Assembly (NCBI RefSeq): GCF_020966635.1
Contig: NZ_JAJKFQ010000011.1
Location: 992,001-1,056,000 of the forward strand
Direction of reading: 5' to 3'
Length of the DNA: 64,000 bases
Source of the DNA: Stieleria sp. JC731
GTDB taxonomy: Bacteria; Planctomycetota; Planctomycetia; Pirellulales; Pirellulaceae
Positions within the stretch are counted from its first letter, which is position 1. Each line of letters opens with the position of its first letter. This document shows, one piece after another, positions 49,221 to 58,803 of this stretch. Both the position numbers and the translations under genes were made by a program. The notes under the pieces are model-generated. The model saw nothing but the letters and a program-made list of their open reading frames with translations. It had not been told where the DNA came from and searched no databases.

Positions 49221-52200
49221 TCAGCGGCTATCGATGTCAATTTCGACATCGCCTTCGGCGTAAAGCGTGCTCTCGTCTTGGAGTTCGGTGCGATCGATCA
49301 CGCTGATTTGCACGTCTGATGCGGGATCGTCGTAGTAAAACTCTCGCACGACCACTCGCATCTGATCATAGATCGCTGTCGAGGCTTCTTGCGGAAGCGG
49401 CTTTGGCAATAGCCGTATCGAAGCTAGTTCGCGAGTTTCTTCGTAGCTCTCGGTCACCGTGACGACCAAACGGCCCGAGTCATCGATCTTCTTCTCAGTA
49501 CGAAAGCTGACACCGGGAACCGAGTCAATTTTGACGGCGTTGGAGTTAGACAGTGATAATGCGGTGCCTTCTTGCGGTTGGTCACCAAAACGGAACCACG
49601 CTTTGACGTCGACCTTATCAAACTGCTGTGGGAAGTTGTCGATACGACACATCAAAATGGGGATCGGTTGATCCGGCTTAAATTCGGGAATCCCAAACAG
49701 ATAGCTTTGTTTTCGGCCTCTTTGGTTGCGACGGCTATCGATGCCTTCGAGTTCAACCCAGATGTCCGATGGACGTGGTGTGAACTTTCCGTTGGGCTGT
49801 TGTGATTGGGCGCTTTCGATTGCCAGTTGCAGCACCAACTGGCGATTAAATCGTTTGCCAAGTGGTCCGGCATGAACCACAAAACGACTTGCATCGCTCT
49901 TCTCGGTCCGCAGTTGGTCTCGAATCAAAGTCCCTTGGTACTCGAACGGTTTGTGCGTCAAGCTAGCGTTTTCAAGCTCCAATTCGAAACGTTCGCCGCC
50001 CTGTACACGAACTTGTGTCGAGGTGTCGACGGGGTTGGCTGACTGGGGCATACGGGCACGGATCGAAAAGCTAGCTGCCGGCGAAACCGGTTGCCCTTGT
50101 TTCGTTTCGGAGCGTTCGGGAGGCCATGTGGCTAGTGGAATCAGGTTTCCGAAAGAACCTTCCCGGCTAACCGCACCGATTCGGTTTTGCCATTGAACGA
50201 CCGGTTTGACGCTGACGTCTTGCAGGTATCGCAAGAGCGACTGCCCATCAGCAGCATCGAGCACTTTCGCGTCTCGAAAGTTCTGTCCCAGTTCGGTGTC
50301 ACTGTCGAGATACTTAACAATCGTGAGCTTGATGTCTCCACGAGAGCGAGCGACCGCCCTCGCGGCGTCTTGATGGTTGTCCAGAGTGATATCGGGCGTC
50401 GAGATGACTTTGGGTTTGCCGTCGGTCAAAACAATGATGTGTCCGGAGTCACGGCCGAGTGCTTCGTAGGCTTTTTCGATGGCTAAATAGGTGGGCGTGA
50501 CGCCGATTGCTCCCAACTGACGGATCTCCGATTTCAAAGCATCAAGGTGTTGCTTCTCCAGCGGGCTGGTCTTTCGAATCAGTCGTACGTCAAAGTTTGG
50601 GTTGTAACGGACCGTTTCATTGGCAGCGATCAGTCCGACAGGGCGTCGTTTGCCGTTAGTCAGTTCTTCTACCGGTAGTTTCTGTTGCCCGTTGTCGATT
50701 TCCGGAAGGATGCGACCTTCCTTTTCGACAAATCCGTATTGGCTTCCGAAAACGATCAGTCCGACTTCGACGTTGGGATCGAGTCCGTTTAAGAATTGGA
50801 TCACCGCGTTGCGTGCGATATCCAGTCGAGACGAGCCGTTGTTACTGGTCGTGGTTGCCATTGATCCAGAACAATCGATGACCAACATCAGTCGTTCGGG
50901 TTGCTGTTGCTTGCGGGTCACCCTGGCGACCGGTGGCCCATAGTTGGGTAGTTTAAAAACGAGTTGTCGGCCGCCGACTAGATCCTTCACTTCGATGCTG
51001 CCACCGCGCCGCAGGCCTCGGAAAAAGACATCGGCGCTAAAATGATTCGTTTGATCGGGAAGCCGTTTGGGAAAATGCATTGTTACGGCAAGCGATTGAT
51101 TATTCGCGTCACTTATCAGCGCCGTCTTGCTTTCTTCGCTTTCGGGAGAACCGATCGCGACATTGCCAAGCGGCAGCGGATCGGGGACCGATAGATTGAA
51201 GCGAACGTCTTGATCGGCAACGAATTTCAGCAGTGTGCCGTCACGGAGGTCGTCACTGGGTTCCGGTCGCAACGTATCGCCAGCCGAGATCACGTCCCGA
51301 CAAAGTGATAACTTTTCTTGAAGGTCTTGATTCGCAATTTTCGGTGGCAGCACCCCGATAAACAGGCCGCTGTTCCGACTGGCGAGCAGCTGTTCGGCAG
51401 CCGAAACACAGAATGGCGAATCGCCAATTTTGGCAGCACACCAAAACTCTTCCAAGGTTCGCCTTGCGTGATCGATCAAGAATAGCTGTTGATCGAGTTC
51501 AAATCTGGCTCTGCCAAGATCCGCAATTTCCCGTGGTGCATGGCTCAGAAGGATCGTTTGACCGCGTAACATTGTGTCCCAATGGACCAGCAAACGTCGG
51601 GCGAGTTCGATGTCGGCCCCGTCGGCAAGTCTTGTTGCCGGATCCTGCTTGACTGCATCAACATGCAGATTGGAGGTCAACTGCCCCGCGGCCAGCAATG
51701 CGGTGCGGTTTCGGAATTCGCTACCTCGATCACTAAATCGCCGCATTAAATCAAGTGATTCGCGCTCGGTCACTTCGGTCGCCTGTTCGCTCGCGTCGGA
51801 GATTGCGGCGTCGGCTCCGACCGCTTGCATCCAGTAATCCCAGAAATGAATGCCGCCGATCGACATCCAATCGAGGACTTGGGTTTGGCTGGATGCTTCA
51901 CGAGTTAGCTTTAGATCCACGCGAACTTGGCCGATCGATGATTGCTGGGAATCGAGCAAATTGCACAACCGGTTGTGGATCCGTTGACGATCCACCGCGT
52001 CGTTGACGCCGCTTCCACATAGCAACGCGTACAATTGCCGCAATCCGCGAGCGTCGCCGGCTTTGAGGTCGACGGCGCGAGCAATGCGATACTTCAATCG
52101 GTCGACAACCGCGTTCATCGCGTTCTGAGCCTTCGCGTTTGCCGAACCGATTTGCTGCACGGACTGTTGTAGCGATCGGGCTTCGGAGCGTTTGGCCAGC

Positions 52201-54206
52201 TGAAGCGAATTCAAAAGTTCTTTCAGGGCCTCCGTTGCGACTTTCAGCTTCAGGCGGCTCTGATCATCCGGCAGTAACTCTTCTTGCGAGAATGCGTCGA
52301 TATCCGCGAGAAGGGTTTCGCCGATTCGGGGCAGACGGTGCAATGACTGATCACGTTGGGCAATGGCTGCAGAGATTTGGTCGGCTTGATCAGTCAACGT
52401 CGCGAAGCTTTCACGGATCGAGCTTTGCAAACGTGCGGAGCCGGCCGCGCGTTCATCGTTGCTTTGCGAGAAGACTTGATCGACGCTTCGAAGACGATCT
52501 GCGTTTAGTCGGTCAAATTCTTCGCGGATCCAAAAGTTGACACGAAGGTCTCCTTTATAGAGAGCTTTACGGCTATCGAGATGCGATGCGAATATCAGAC
52601 TTCGGTCGGCGGAGCTGAGATGAGTCAAATCGCTTGCGTCGAGCAATCGCATGAAGTGAGATTCGACATACTGGGCCGGCATCGATCCTGTCGCCAGTTG
52701 ACGTGATTCCAGTAGTTCTGCGGCAAGCTCGTTAGCTTTGGAATCGAACTTCGATTCGGTGATCCAATCGGAAAGAAATCGCGTCGCATTGGTCGATGTG
52801 AGTGGGACTTGGACGGCAGCGATCTCGGCTTTCTTTTTCCAAGCTGCGACAGTCTCTTCAAATTCAGCCGTGTTTGACTCACGCGGAAGGAAGTAGTCAC
52901 GCAGCCCCAGTTCGCTTAATGATGATTCTTTGGGCAGCGTCGGCGAGCCGTTTTCAAATTCGGTTAGTGTTGTCGCACATTGTGAAAACAGTGCATTGAA
53001 TTCGTCGCGATACTTGGGGCCCGCGAGCACCAATTGGTCGAGCCGCGAGAGATGTTTTTCCAGTGCAGACCATCCGAGCGGATCAAACGCCAGCGGCGGA
53101 TGGGTACGACGGCCTAATGCATTGTGTCGCATCCAAAGCTGGTCCACGCTGTCGAAGGCTGCGCGAAGTTGAGCGACATCGACGCGCGGTTTTGACGGAA
53201 TCGAGCGTTTGGCAGGCTGATTCAACAGAGGCCATGCTTTGGCTTGTTGGTTAAGTAGAGTTGGGGTTTGTAACGCGTCCCAAATGCTGCCCGCGTAAGC
53301 TTGTGTTTGCGAGGAAACATGATCGGCAACTTCACCAACGGTCACGACACCATCGTTGTCTCGATCTGCAAAGCCTGTTAACGCTTCGACCACCGTGGTT
53401 GTGAATATGCCTTGGCCCTGTCTGGGATCACACCAACTGCGTTGACCCTTATCTGCCGACAAGATCACAGCGATCTGTTCAGGGCTGCGATTGGAAACCG
53501 ATTGACACGCGTCGGCGAATGATTCGGTGAATTGACCCCAGTCCCATTGAGGAGCGACCCTGGCGGCATCGACGAAAAGCACCAGTTTCAGATCACGAGA
53601 TGACTTTTCATGATCGGATAGCGTTTGTCGGATTTGACCATACAGTTCATCAAAGGAGACCCAGGTGTCCCGTTGGTCGGCTCGACTTTCACCGGTCGCA
53701 AGAAATGGTTTTCCACCATCGGCGAATCCATGGGCACTGAGGTAGACCATCAACATATCGCCGTTTGGCCCACCGGGTGTCGCGTTGGCAAGCGACGCGG
53801 TGATTTGATCGATCAGTTTTCCGCCACCCATAACGCCGGAATAGTTACTGGGATTTCCGACCAGTTTGACGTTTTCGTCGGGCGAATTCGGACCGCCTTG
53901 AAACCACGCCTGTAGTAATTCGACGTCTTCTTCGGCGAAAGGGTTGGGAGCGGTAAATAGCGGGCTATCGCTAGCCATGTACTCCGAAGCGGAAACGAAT
54001 GAGGCAACGAGGGGGACTTTCAAGCTGGGTTTGCGAAGCAGGACAAACATCAAAACGATCGCCAACGCGACCGCGAAAGTCGTCAACATGCTGACGCGGA
54101 AAAGCAGCTTTCTGCGTTCGCGACCTCGGCTACCGAATTCCGTCTCTTGACGAATCGGTCCGGTTTTGGATCGTCGCCAACCGGCGCGTTGACTGGCCTT
54201 TGCCAT
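49221..54206 (-). CDS. Large membrane protein with caspase-fold (catalytic Cys missing) and vWA domains
   Basis: The 1661-residue protein has one N-terminal transmembrane helix (about residues 34-58) and a large outer part. Residues 65-300 form a caspase-like (peptidase C14) fold: the His motif MVYLSAHGFADGG (H159) is kept, but the Cys motif reads FVDAARV, so Cys is replaced by Ala. An EF-hand-like DRDNDGVVTVGE (281-292) follows, as in related bacterial caspase-fold proteins. A long helical middle leads to a vWA domain (about 1105-1290) with the MIDAS motif DCSGSM and VLTDGKPKV. The C-terminal 300 residues are beta-rich. It likely binds rather than cuts. Function is unknown. Confidence 0.82.
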   Translation of the reverse strand: MAKASQRAGWRRSKTGPIRQETEFGSRGRERRKLLFRVSMLTTFAVALAIVLMFVLLRKPSLKVPLVASFVSASEYMASDSPLFTAPNPFAEEDVELLQAWFQGGPNSPDENVKLVGNPSNYSGVMGGGKLIDQITASLANATPGGPNGDMLMVYLSAHGFADGGKPFLATGESRADQRDTWVSFDELYGQIRQTLSDHEKSSRDLKLVLFVDAARVAPQWDWGQFTESFADACQSVSNRSPEQIAVILSADKGQRSWCDPRQGQGIFTTTVVEALTGFADRDNDGVVTVGEVADHVSSQTQAYAGSIWDALQTPTLLNQQAKAWPLLNQPAKRSIPSKPRVDVAQLRAAFDSVDQLWMRHNALGRRTHPPLAFDPLGWSALEKHLSRLDQLVLAGPKYRDEFNALFSQCATTLTEFENGSPTLPKESSLSELGLRDYFLPRESNTAEFEETVAAWKKKAEIAAVQVPLTSTNATRFLSDWITESKFDSKANELAAELLESRQLATGSMPAQYVESHFMRLLDASDLTHLSSADRSLIFASHLDSRKALYKGDLRVNFWIREEFDRLNADRLRSVDQVFSQSNDERAAGSARLQSSIRESFATLTDQADQISAAIAQRDQSLHRLPRIGETLLADIDAFSQEELLPDDQSRLKLKVATEALKELLNSLQLAKRSEARSLQQSVQQIGSANAKAQNAMNAVVDRLKYRIARAVDLKAGDARGLRQLYALLCGSGVNDAVDRQRIHNRLCNLLDSQQSSIGQVRVDLKLTREASSQTQVLDWMSIGGIHFWDYWMQAVGADAAISDASEQATEVTERESLDLMRRFSDRGSEFRNRTALLAAGQLTSNLHVDAVKQDPATRLADGADIELARRLLVHWDTMLRGQTILLSHAPREIADLGRARFELDQQLFLIDHARRTLEEFWCAAKIGDSPFCVSAAEQLLASRNSGLFIGVLPPKIANQDLQEKLSLCRDVISAGDTLRPEPSDDLRDGTLLKFVADQDVRFNLSVPDPLPLGNVAIGSPESEESKTALISDANNQSLAVTMHFPKRLPDQTNHFSADVFFRGLRRGGSIEVKDLVGGRQLVFKLPNYGPPVARVTRKQQQPERLMLVIDCSGSMATTTSNNGSSRLDIARNAVIQFLNGLDPNVEVGLIVFGSQYGFVEKEGRILPEIDNGQQKLPVEELTNGKRRPVGLIAANETVRYNPNFDVRLIRKTSPLEKQHLDALKSEIRQLGAIGVTPTYLAIEKAYEALGRDSGHIIVLTDGKPKVISTPDITLDNHQDAARAVARSRGDIKLTIVKYLDSDTELGQNFRDAKVLDAADGQSLLRYLQDVSVKPVVQWQNRIGAVSREGSFGNLIPLATWPPERSETKQGQPVSPAASFSIRARMPQSANPVDTSTQVRVQGGERFELELENASLTHKPFEYQGTLIRDQLRTEKSDASRFVVHAGPLGKRFNRQLVLQLAIESAQSQQPNGKFTPRPSDIWVELEGIDSRRNQRGRKQSYLFGIPEFKPDQPIPILMCRIDNFPQQFDKVDVKAWFRFGDQPQEGTALSLSNSNAVKIDSVPGVSFRTEKKIDDSGRLVVTVTESYEETRELASIRLLPKPLPQEASTAIYDQMRVVVREFYYDDPASDVQISVIDRTELQDESTLYAEGDVEIDIDSR

Positions 54207-54562
54207 AGCAAATACTGTTTCTATCGAATCAATAGGTGTCGTTTCCCTTCAATCACTACAGTCTATCGAAATGTAGTTGACGGATCGATTGCAGGTGCGT
54301 CGCGAAATCTTGCCTCTGGCGGAGGGCATTGTGGTGGTGATTTACACGCCGATTCGGTTTTCCACGATCGGGTCATATTGTTCTGATCGGTACGGCTCGG
54401 TTCGACATTGGGAGCTGGTCTTGCAATTGAGTCCTTTTAGCGACTGTTCTACGATAGCCGTCCACTGATAGTCCCTATCACGGTGCCGTTATCGTTCCCA
54501 GTGATGAACCGTTGCGGGTAATTGGCTGTCGATTTTCCAAATGGTCCTTGGAATTCTCTTCT
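54207..54562. promoter_or_regulatory. Divergent region between the vWA giant and the MFS-type gene
   Basis: These 356 bp hold the promoters of both genes. No operator or structured RNA was recognised. A tail of the plus-strand frame runs from a TTG at 54512, but the GTG at 54563 is preferred as the start. Confidence 0.4.
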
Positions 54563-56023
54563 GTGACTCAATCGAATCCCTACCGAGCTCCCAACGATTC
54601 CGCTGAAGCGACGGGCAGCGATACCGTCCAGGACGGGCGTCAGCGATCAGTCAGCACGCAGGCCTTCAACGAGCAGGGTGTCGTTTGGTGGGCAACTTGC
54701 TGGTTCTTTTTCACTTTGCTGAGCTACAGCATCGTTCGCCCGGTTCGCGAAACCATGGGGGCGATTGGCGGTACCAAGCAGCTGCAGGGGCTGATGTTGG
54801 TGACCTTTGCGGTCATGCTGGTCGCGGTTCCGGCCTATTCTGCGTTGGTGAATCGGCTGTCGCGACGATGGTTGGTGCGGATCGTGGTTCACTTTTTCAC
54901 CGTCAGCCTGATCGGATTCAGCTTTGCCCAACGTTCCGGATTTGAACCCCTACAGGTTTGGTCGGCCCGAGCGTTTTTCGTGTGGGTGAATGTTTTCGCG
55001 TTGGTCGGGACCAGCATGTTCTGGTCGGTGCTGGCGGATCTGTTTAGCAGTGATCAGGCAAAGCGTCTTTTCGGAAGGATCGCCGCGGGGGGAACCGTCG
55101 GAGCCATCGCGGGATCGTTTTTGACCAGTCAAATCGCGACGAAGTTATCGACGCCGAATCTATTGCTTATTCCCGCGGTCACACTGCAATGTGGACTTTG
55201 GTTCGCATGGCGATTGGAACGGGCAGTGAGAAAGAGCCAGCAACTGATCGCGACTGATTCTGAGGACCCGGCTCACGTCGCCCGAACTGCCAAGAATGTC
55301 GATGAAGAATCGGCAGAAGACAACCTGCCCGTCGGAGGACTTTGGCAGGGCATCACACAGGTATTTAGTTCGGTCTACCTGTTGTCAATTTGCCTGTTCT
55401 TGTTCTTTGGGCAAGCTGCCGGAACCCAGTTGTATTTTCAGCAAGCCGATATCGTTGCAAAATCGGTGGTTGATGACCAAGAAAAGATTCAGATCTTCGC
55501 TTACATCGACTTTTCAACTCAGTTGCTGACGCTATTCGCACAAGTCATTTTGTCCGGATTTGTACTGAAACGCTTTGGCGTTTCCATCGCACTGATGGTG
55601 CTGCCAGCGATTTACATGATTTCATTCACGGCGTTGTCTTGGAACGCGAGTCTGGCGGTCGTGGCGACAGCGATGGTTATTTCCAGGGCGACAGCCTATG
55701 GAATCACGGTGCCTTCGCGTGAGGTTCTATTCACCGTTGTCAGTCGGGAACAGAAATACAAATCCAAGAACTTTATCGATACCGTGGTACTTCGCGGTGG
55801 TGATGCGACCGCCGGCCAGATTCTTGGTTCGCTAAAGAATTTTGCCGGAATGACCTTCGCCACGGTCAACCTTTATTCACTGCCAATTCTGGGCGTCTGG
55901 CTTTTCGCGGCCTATAGGTTGGGGCAACGGCAACAGAAACGGGCGGCCGAATCAGATTCGGCCAGTTCAAATTTGGCTGGTTCCGGTTCAGACAGACGTG
56001 ATTTGTCCGATCGCAATCAATGA
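54563..56023 (+). CDS. MFS-type carrier related to nucleotide (NTP/NDP) transporters
   Basis: The 486-residue integral membrane protein has about 12 hydrophobic helices. It opens with TQSNPYRAPND, a short cytosolic tail common in planctomycete membrane proteins. The first helices (WWATCWFFFTLLSYSIVRPVRETMGAIGG) and the later SVLADLFSSDQAKRLFGRIAAGGTVGAIAGS resemble ATP:ADP antiporters and related MFS proteins. The substrate is not known. The GTG at 54563 is preferred because the residues upstream of it look untranslated. Confidence 0.82.
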   Translation: MTQSNPYRAPNDSAEATGSDTVQDGRQRSVSTQAFNEQGVVWWATCWFFFTLLSYSIVRPVRETMGAIGGTKQLQGLMLVTFAVMLVAVPAYSALVNRLSRRWLVRIVVHFFTVSLIGFSFAQRSGFEPLQVWSARAFFVWVNVFALVGTSMFWSVLADLFSSDQAKRLFGRIAAGGTVGAIAGSFLTSQIATKLSTPNLLLIPAVTLQCGLWFAWRLERAVRKSQQLIATDSEDPAHVARTAKNVDEESAEDNLPVGGLWQGITQVFSSVYLLSICLFLFFGQAAGTQLYFQQADIVAKSVVDDQEKIQIFAYIDFSTQLLTLFAQVILSGFVLKRFGVSIALMVLPAIYMISFTALSWNASLAVVATAMVISRATAYGITVPSREVLFTVVSREQKYKSKNFIDTVVLRGGDATAGQILGSLKNFAGMTFATVNLYSLPILGVWLFAAYRLGQRQQKRAAESDSASSNLAGSGSDRRDLSDRNQ

Positions 56024-56076
56024 CTTCTCCGGAAGGTGCCAAGTGTATAAAGCTACCTTCGGTTGCTAGTCGTCGG

Positions 56077-56874
56077 TTACGAACTGGCTTGGCCCGTCGG
56101 GAATTCGGTTTTCTCCACACGATAAACCGCTGCCACTAGGAAGATGGCGACCATCACGCCAAGAATCATGATGTGCGTCGAACTCGGTTCGCTGCCGAAT
56201 ATGTTCCCTGCATTATTTTGGGCATCTTTCCAGTCCATCCAATTGGTCAGTAAGCCACGGAGGCGGTAGTTAATCGTAAATTCGTTCACCACCGCCGGAA
56301 TGAAGGAGGCGACGACTTCGACAACCATGGTGTAAATGACGGCTGCCACCATCGTTCGCCGATAACAAACGCTGCCGATCAGGATATATAGTGCAGCGTG
56401 GGAAAAACACGATAAGACAGATAGCTTGGCGATCGTCCACCAGAGCTCATTCGCGATTTCAGGACCAACGATCAAACAACTGATCGTCAAGGCGGTCAAG
56501 GTTGATGCGAGAGTCCAGACGACTGCGGTCAGGTACTTGCCGACAAGCACCGCCCATCGACCGTTGGTCCGAACGGTGAGGTAGATCCACGTCTGACCTT
56601 CGATTTCGGTGCTAATCGCGGGGGCTGCCCATAACAACAGACCAAGCAAACAGGATACTTCTGGGATCAGGAAATACATCGCCATCCCAAATGGTTCGAT
56701 CATTTCCTGTGCGTTGTACCGGTCGCCCATTTCCATTTTGGCGATCATCAACATGGCAGTGATGATTGCCGTGGGAAAAGCGACCAAGACAACCCAGATG
56801 CTGATTCGTCCCCAGGTGATTGATCGACGAAGTTCGAAAGTCATCACGTCGAGTGGAGCTAACAAAGAGTTCAT
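56077..56874 (-). CDS. ABC-2 type transporter permease
   Basis: The 265-residue protein has about six hydrophobic helices and the ABC-2 layout, with a short cytosolic N-terminus (LLAPLDVMTFELRRSI). The segment ISTEIEGQTWIYLTVRTNGRWAVLVGKYL marks the ABC-2 family. It is the last gene of a four-gene minus-strand operon and its ATG overlaps the stop of the upstream ATPase gene (TAATG). It should form the membrane channel with that ATPase. The cargo is unknown. Confidence 0.88.
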   Translation of the reverse strand: MNSLLAPLDVMTFELRRSITWGRISIWVVLVAFPTAIITAMLMIAKMEMGDRYNAQEMIEPFGMAMYFLIPEVSCLLGLLLWAAPAISTEIEGQTWIYLTVRTNGRWAVLVGKYLTAVVWTLASTLTALTISCLIVGPEIANELWWTIAKLSVLSCFSHAALYILIGSVCYRRTMVAAVIYTMVVEVVASFIPAVVNEFTINYRLRGLLTNWMDWKDAQNNAGNIFGSEPSSTHIMILGVMVAIFLVAAVYRVEKTEFPTGQASS

Positions 56875-57818
56875 TAGGCTTCTCCCCGATGATGTCGCAG
56901 CAACGAATCAAATAACGCGTCTAATTCACCTTCGGATGATCGGACCTGTTCGATCTGAATCTGATCTTCGGTAATCCAGCGTGGAAGCTGTTCATATAGC
57001 TGCGCGGGATCTCGAACGGAAAGCTTCAATTCGTGGCGTTCCTGTGAAAGCGATAATGAATCGATCCAAGGGGCATCTGCAAGACGATGCAACAGCAAGG
57101 CCACGTTGGGACCTCGGAGTCGGACCTGCTGGCTGGTGCCTTCAAGGATCGATTCGATATCCGACGCGCTGCCAGCAGCCAATAAACGTCCGCCGTGGAT
57201 TAACAAAAAGGAAGACGTGACGGCTTCGATTTCATGGAGAACGTGGCTTGCGAATAGCAAGCCGTGACCCTGTGCCGTCCACTCTTTCAGAATCCTCGTC
57301 ATCGCTGCCCGACCGATGGGGTCCAACCCGTTGTAAGGTTCGTCCAGAATCAGTAGCTTCGGATTGTGCGCGATCGCTTGCGCCAGTTTGGCTCGCTGTC
57401 GCATTCCGAGTGAGTAGGTTCCCATGTGACGATGCATCGCGGCGGTCATGCCAACCATCTCGAGTGCCTGTTCAGCCATCTGCCGTGACTGGGAATGACT
57501 ATAGCCGTGCAATCGCACTTGAAACTTCACCCATTCAAAGGCGGAGACGTTCGGATACAAAACGTCCGAAGCGGGGCACAGGCCGATGTCACGCAGAATG
57601 TTACGGTTGCTTGTTGGTGTCTCTCCGAAGACTTTGACTGATCCGAGCGTCGGGCGAAAGTGTCCGATCAAAATGTTGATCAGCGTGGTTTTTCCCGACC
57701 CATTTGGACCGATCAACCCATACGCACCCGCGGGAAGGTCAGCAACCAAATCGTTTACACCAATCACGTTGCCATATAGCTTTGTGACATGGCTTAGACT
57801 GATCATTGAATCAGACAC
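56874..57818 (-). CDS. ABC transporter ATP-binding protein
   Basis: The 314-residue ATPase has the Walker A motif GPNGSGKTTL (about residues 37-46) and the ABC signature segment YSLGMRQRAKLAQA. It also has Walker B LLILDEPYNGLDP and a switch His in FASHVLHEIEAV. A C-terminal extension of about 90 residues follows, as in ABC-2 exporters. The start is a GTG at 57818 with agggg upstream; an ATG at 57806 is possible. It overlaps the upstream permease gene by 8 bp and the downstream one by 1 bp. Confidence 0.95.
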   Translation of the reverse strand: MSDSMISLSHVTKLYGNVIGVNDLVADLPAGAYGLIGPNGSGKTTLINILIGHFRPTLGSVKVFGETPTSNRNILRDIGLCPASDVLYPNVSAFEWVKFQVRLHGYSHSQSRQMAEQALEMVGMTAAMHRHMGTYSLGMRQRAKLAQAIAHNPKLLILDEPYNGLDPIGRAAMTRILKEWTAQGHGLLFASHVLHEIEAVTSSFLLIHGGRLLAAGSASDIESILEGTSQQVRLRGPNVALLLHRLADAPWIDSLSLSQERHELKLSVRDPAQLYEQLPRWITEDQIQIEQVRSSEGELDALFDSLLRHHRGEA

Positions 57819-58803
57819 TCAGTCGCCCCTTGATACGTCGGTGAATAACAAATAGTCCGACCCCAGTAATGAGCGACAGCACGACGACGGATGGCATGAT
57901 GCTTCCCGGTGTCGAATCGATCCCAAAGATCCAAGACTCGACTTTGCCAAGCATGTGAAACGGGGATAGTGGTCGCCAACGATCCAGATCGACTCCCATC
58001 GCTTCCCAGTCCATCGGGCCGCGTTGTCTGCGTCGAGGACGGTGAGCGGCCCGCATACTCGAGAACGTTAAAAACTGGTAAGCGACAAAACCCATCACCC
58101 ATGTCGCGAACCACGCGAATGTCGCGTATCGGCTTTCCGCGGTCAGCGACGAATAAAGGACTGCTAGCATCGTTGTTGGGATCACCAAAACAACGGATGC
58201 CGCAAGAACCCGCAAAGGTATATCGTATGTCTCACCAATGACCGAGAAATCTGGCGACAGTAATATTCCTAGCAAGTACAACAGCAACGCAGGCACAGTG
58301 ATGATCACCGCTAGGAAGTACCAGATGACCGCCGATTTGCCGAGCACATATTGCAGCGGTGTCAGTGGCCGCGAAAAGTACATCAAGTAAGCTTTCGTGC
58401 GGATGTCATAGGACACCAGAAGCGGTGCGATCATTCCCGTCAACGCAACCATCGCAAAGAGTTGCGGGATCCGAAAGTAGGTCAAAATCAAAAGCGCCCA
58501 AACATCATGCCGGGCCTGTTCGGGGTTTGATTGAATCAAGTCGCCCAATTCGGGATGCCCTAAAGGCAAGCTGACGAATCGTACGATGCTTCGCTGCAAA
58601 CCGGGTTCGGTCGACGCGTATTCAAACGCGAAGATACCAAAGGCCGGCACCAGGACTGGAATCCAAGCGACCAACAACAGCAGTCGTAACCATTTGCGTT
58701 TTAGGACCAGTGATATGCCGCCTCGGGCGACAACGAATGGACGCAGCAGTTGTTGGGTCCGTTGTCGATTCCACGGGCGATATCCGAGATTATTGATTGC
58801 CAC
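57811..58803 (-). CDS. ABC-2 type transporter permease
   Basis: The 330-residue integral membrane protein has about six helices in the ABC-2 order. The C-terminal region is WESWIFGID-like with two further helices. The start was placed at a GTG at 58803 because a clean ggagg sits 6 bp upstream; an ATG at 58809 would leave no spacing and the upstream frame to 58860 would overlap the ATPase gene by 71 bp. With the GTG, the overlap is 14 bp. It should pair with one of the two ATPases. Confidence 0.88.
   Translation of the reverse strand: MAINNLGYRPWNRQRTQQLLRPFVVARGGISLVLKRKWLRLLLLVAWIPVLVPAFGIFAFEYASTEPGLQRSIVRFVSLPLGHPELGDLIQSNPEQARHDVWALLILTYFRIPQLFAMVALTGMIAPLLVSYDIRTKAYLMYFSRPLTPLQYVLGKSAVIWYFLAVIITVPALLLYLLGILLSPDFSVIGETYDIPLRVLAASVVLVIPTTMLAVLYSSLTAESRYATFAWFATWVMGFVAYQFLTFSSMRAAHRPRRRQRGPMDWEAMGVDLDRWRPLSPFHMLGKVESWIFGIDSTPGSIMPSVVVLSLITGVGLFVIHRRIKGRLSV

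Noticed and set aside
49221..54206. Active caspase-type protease
   Set aside because: The catalytic Cys is replaced by Ala in VDAARV, so no cysteine peptidase activity is claimed.
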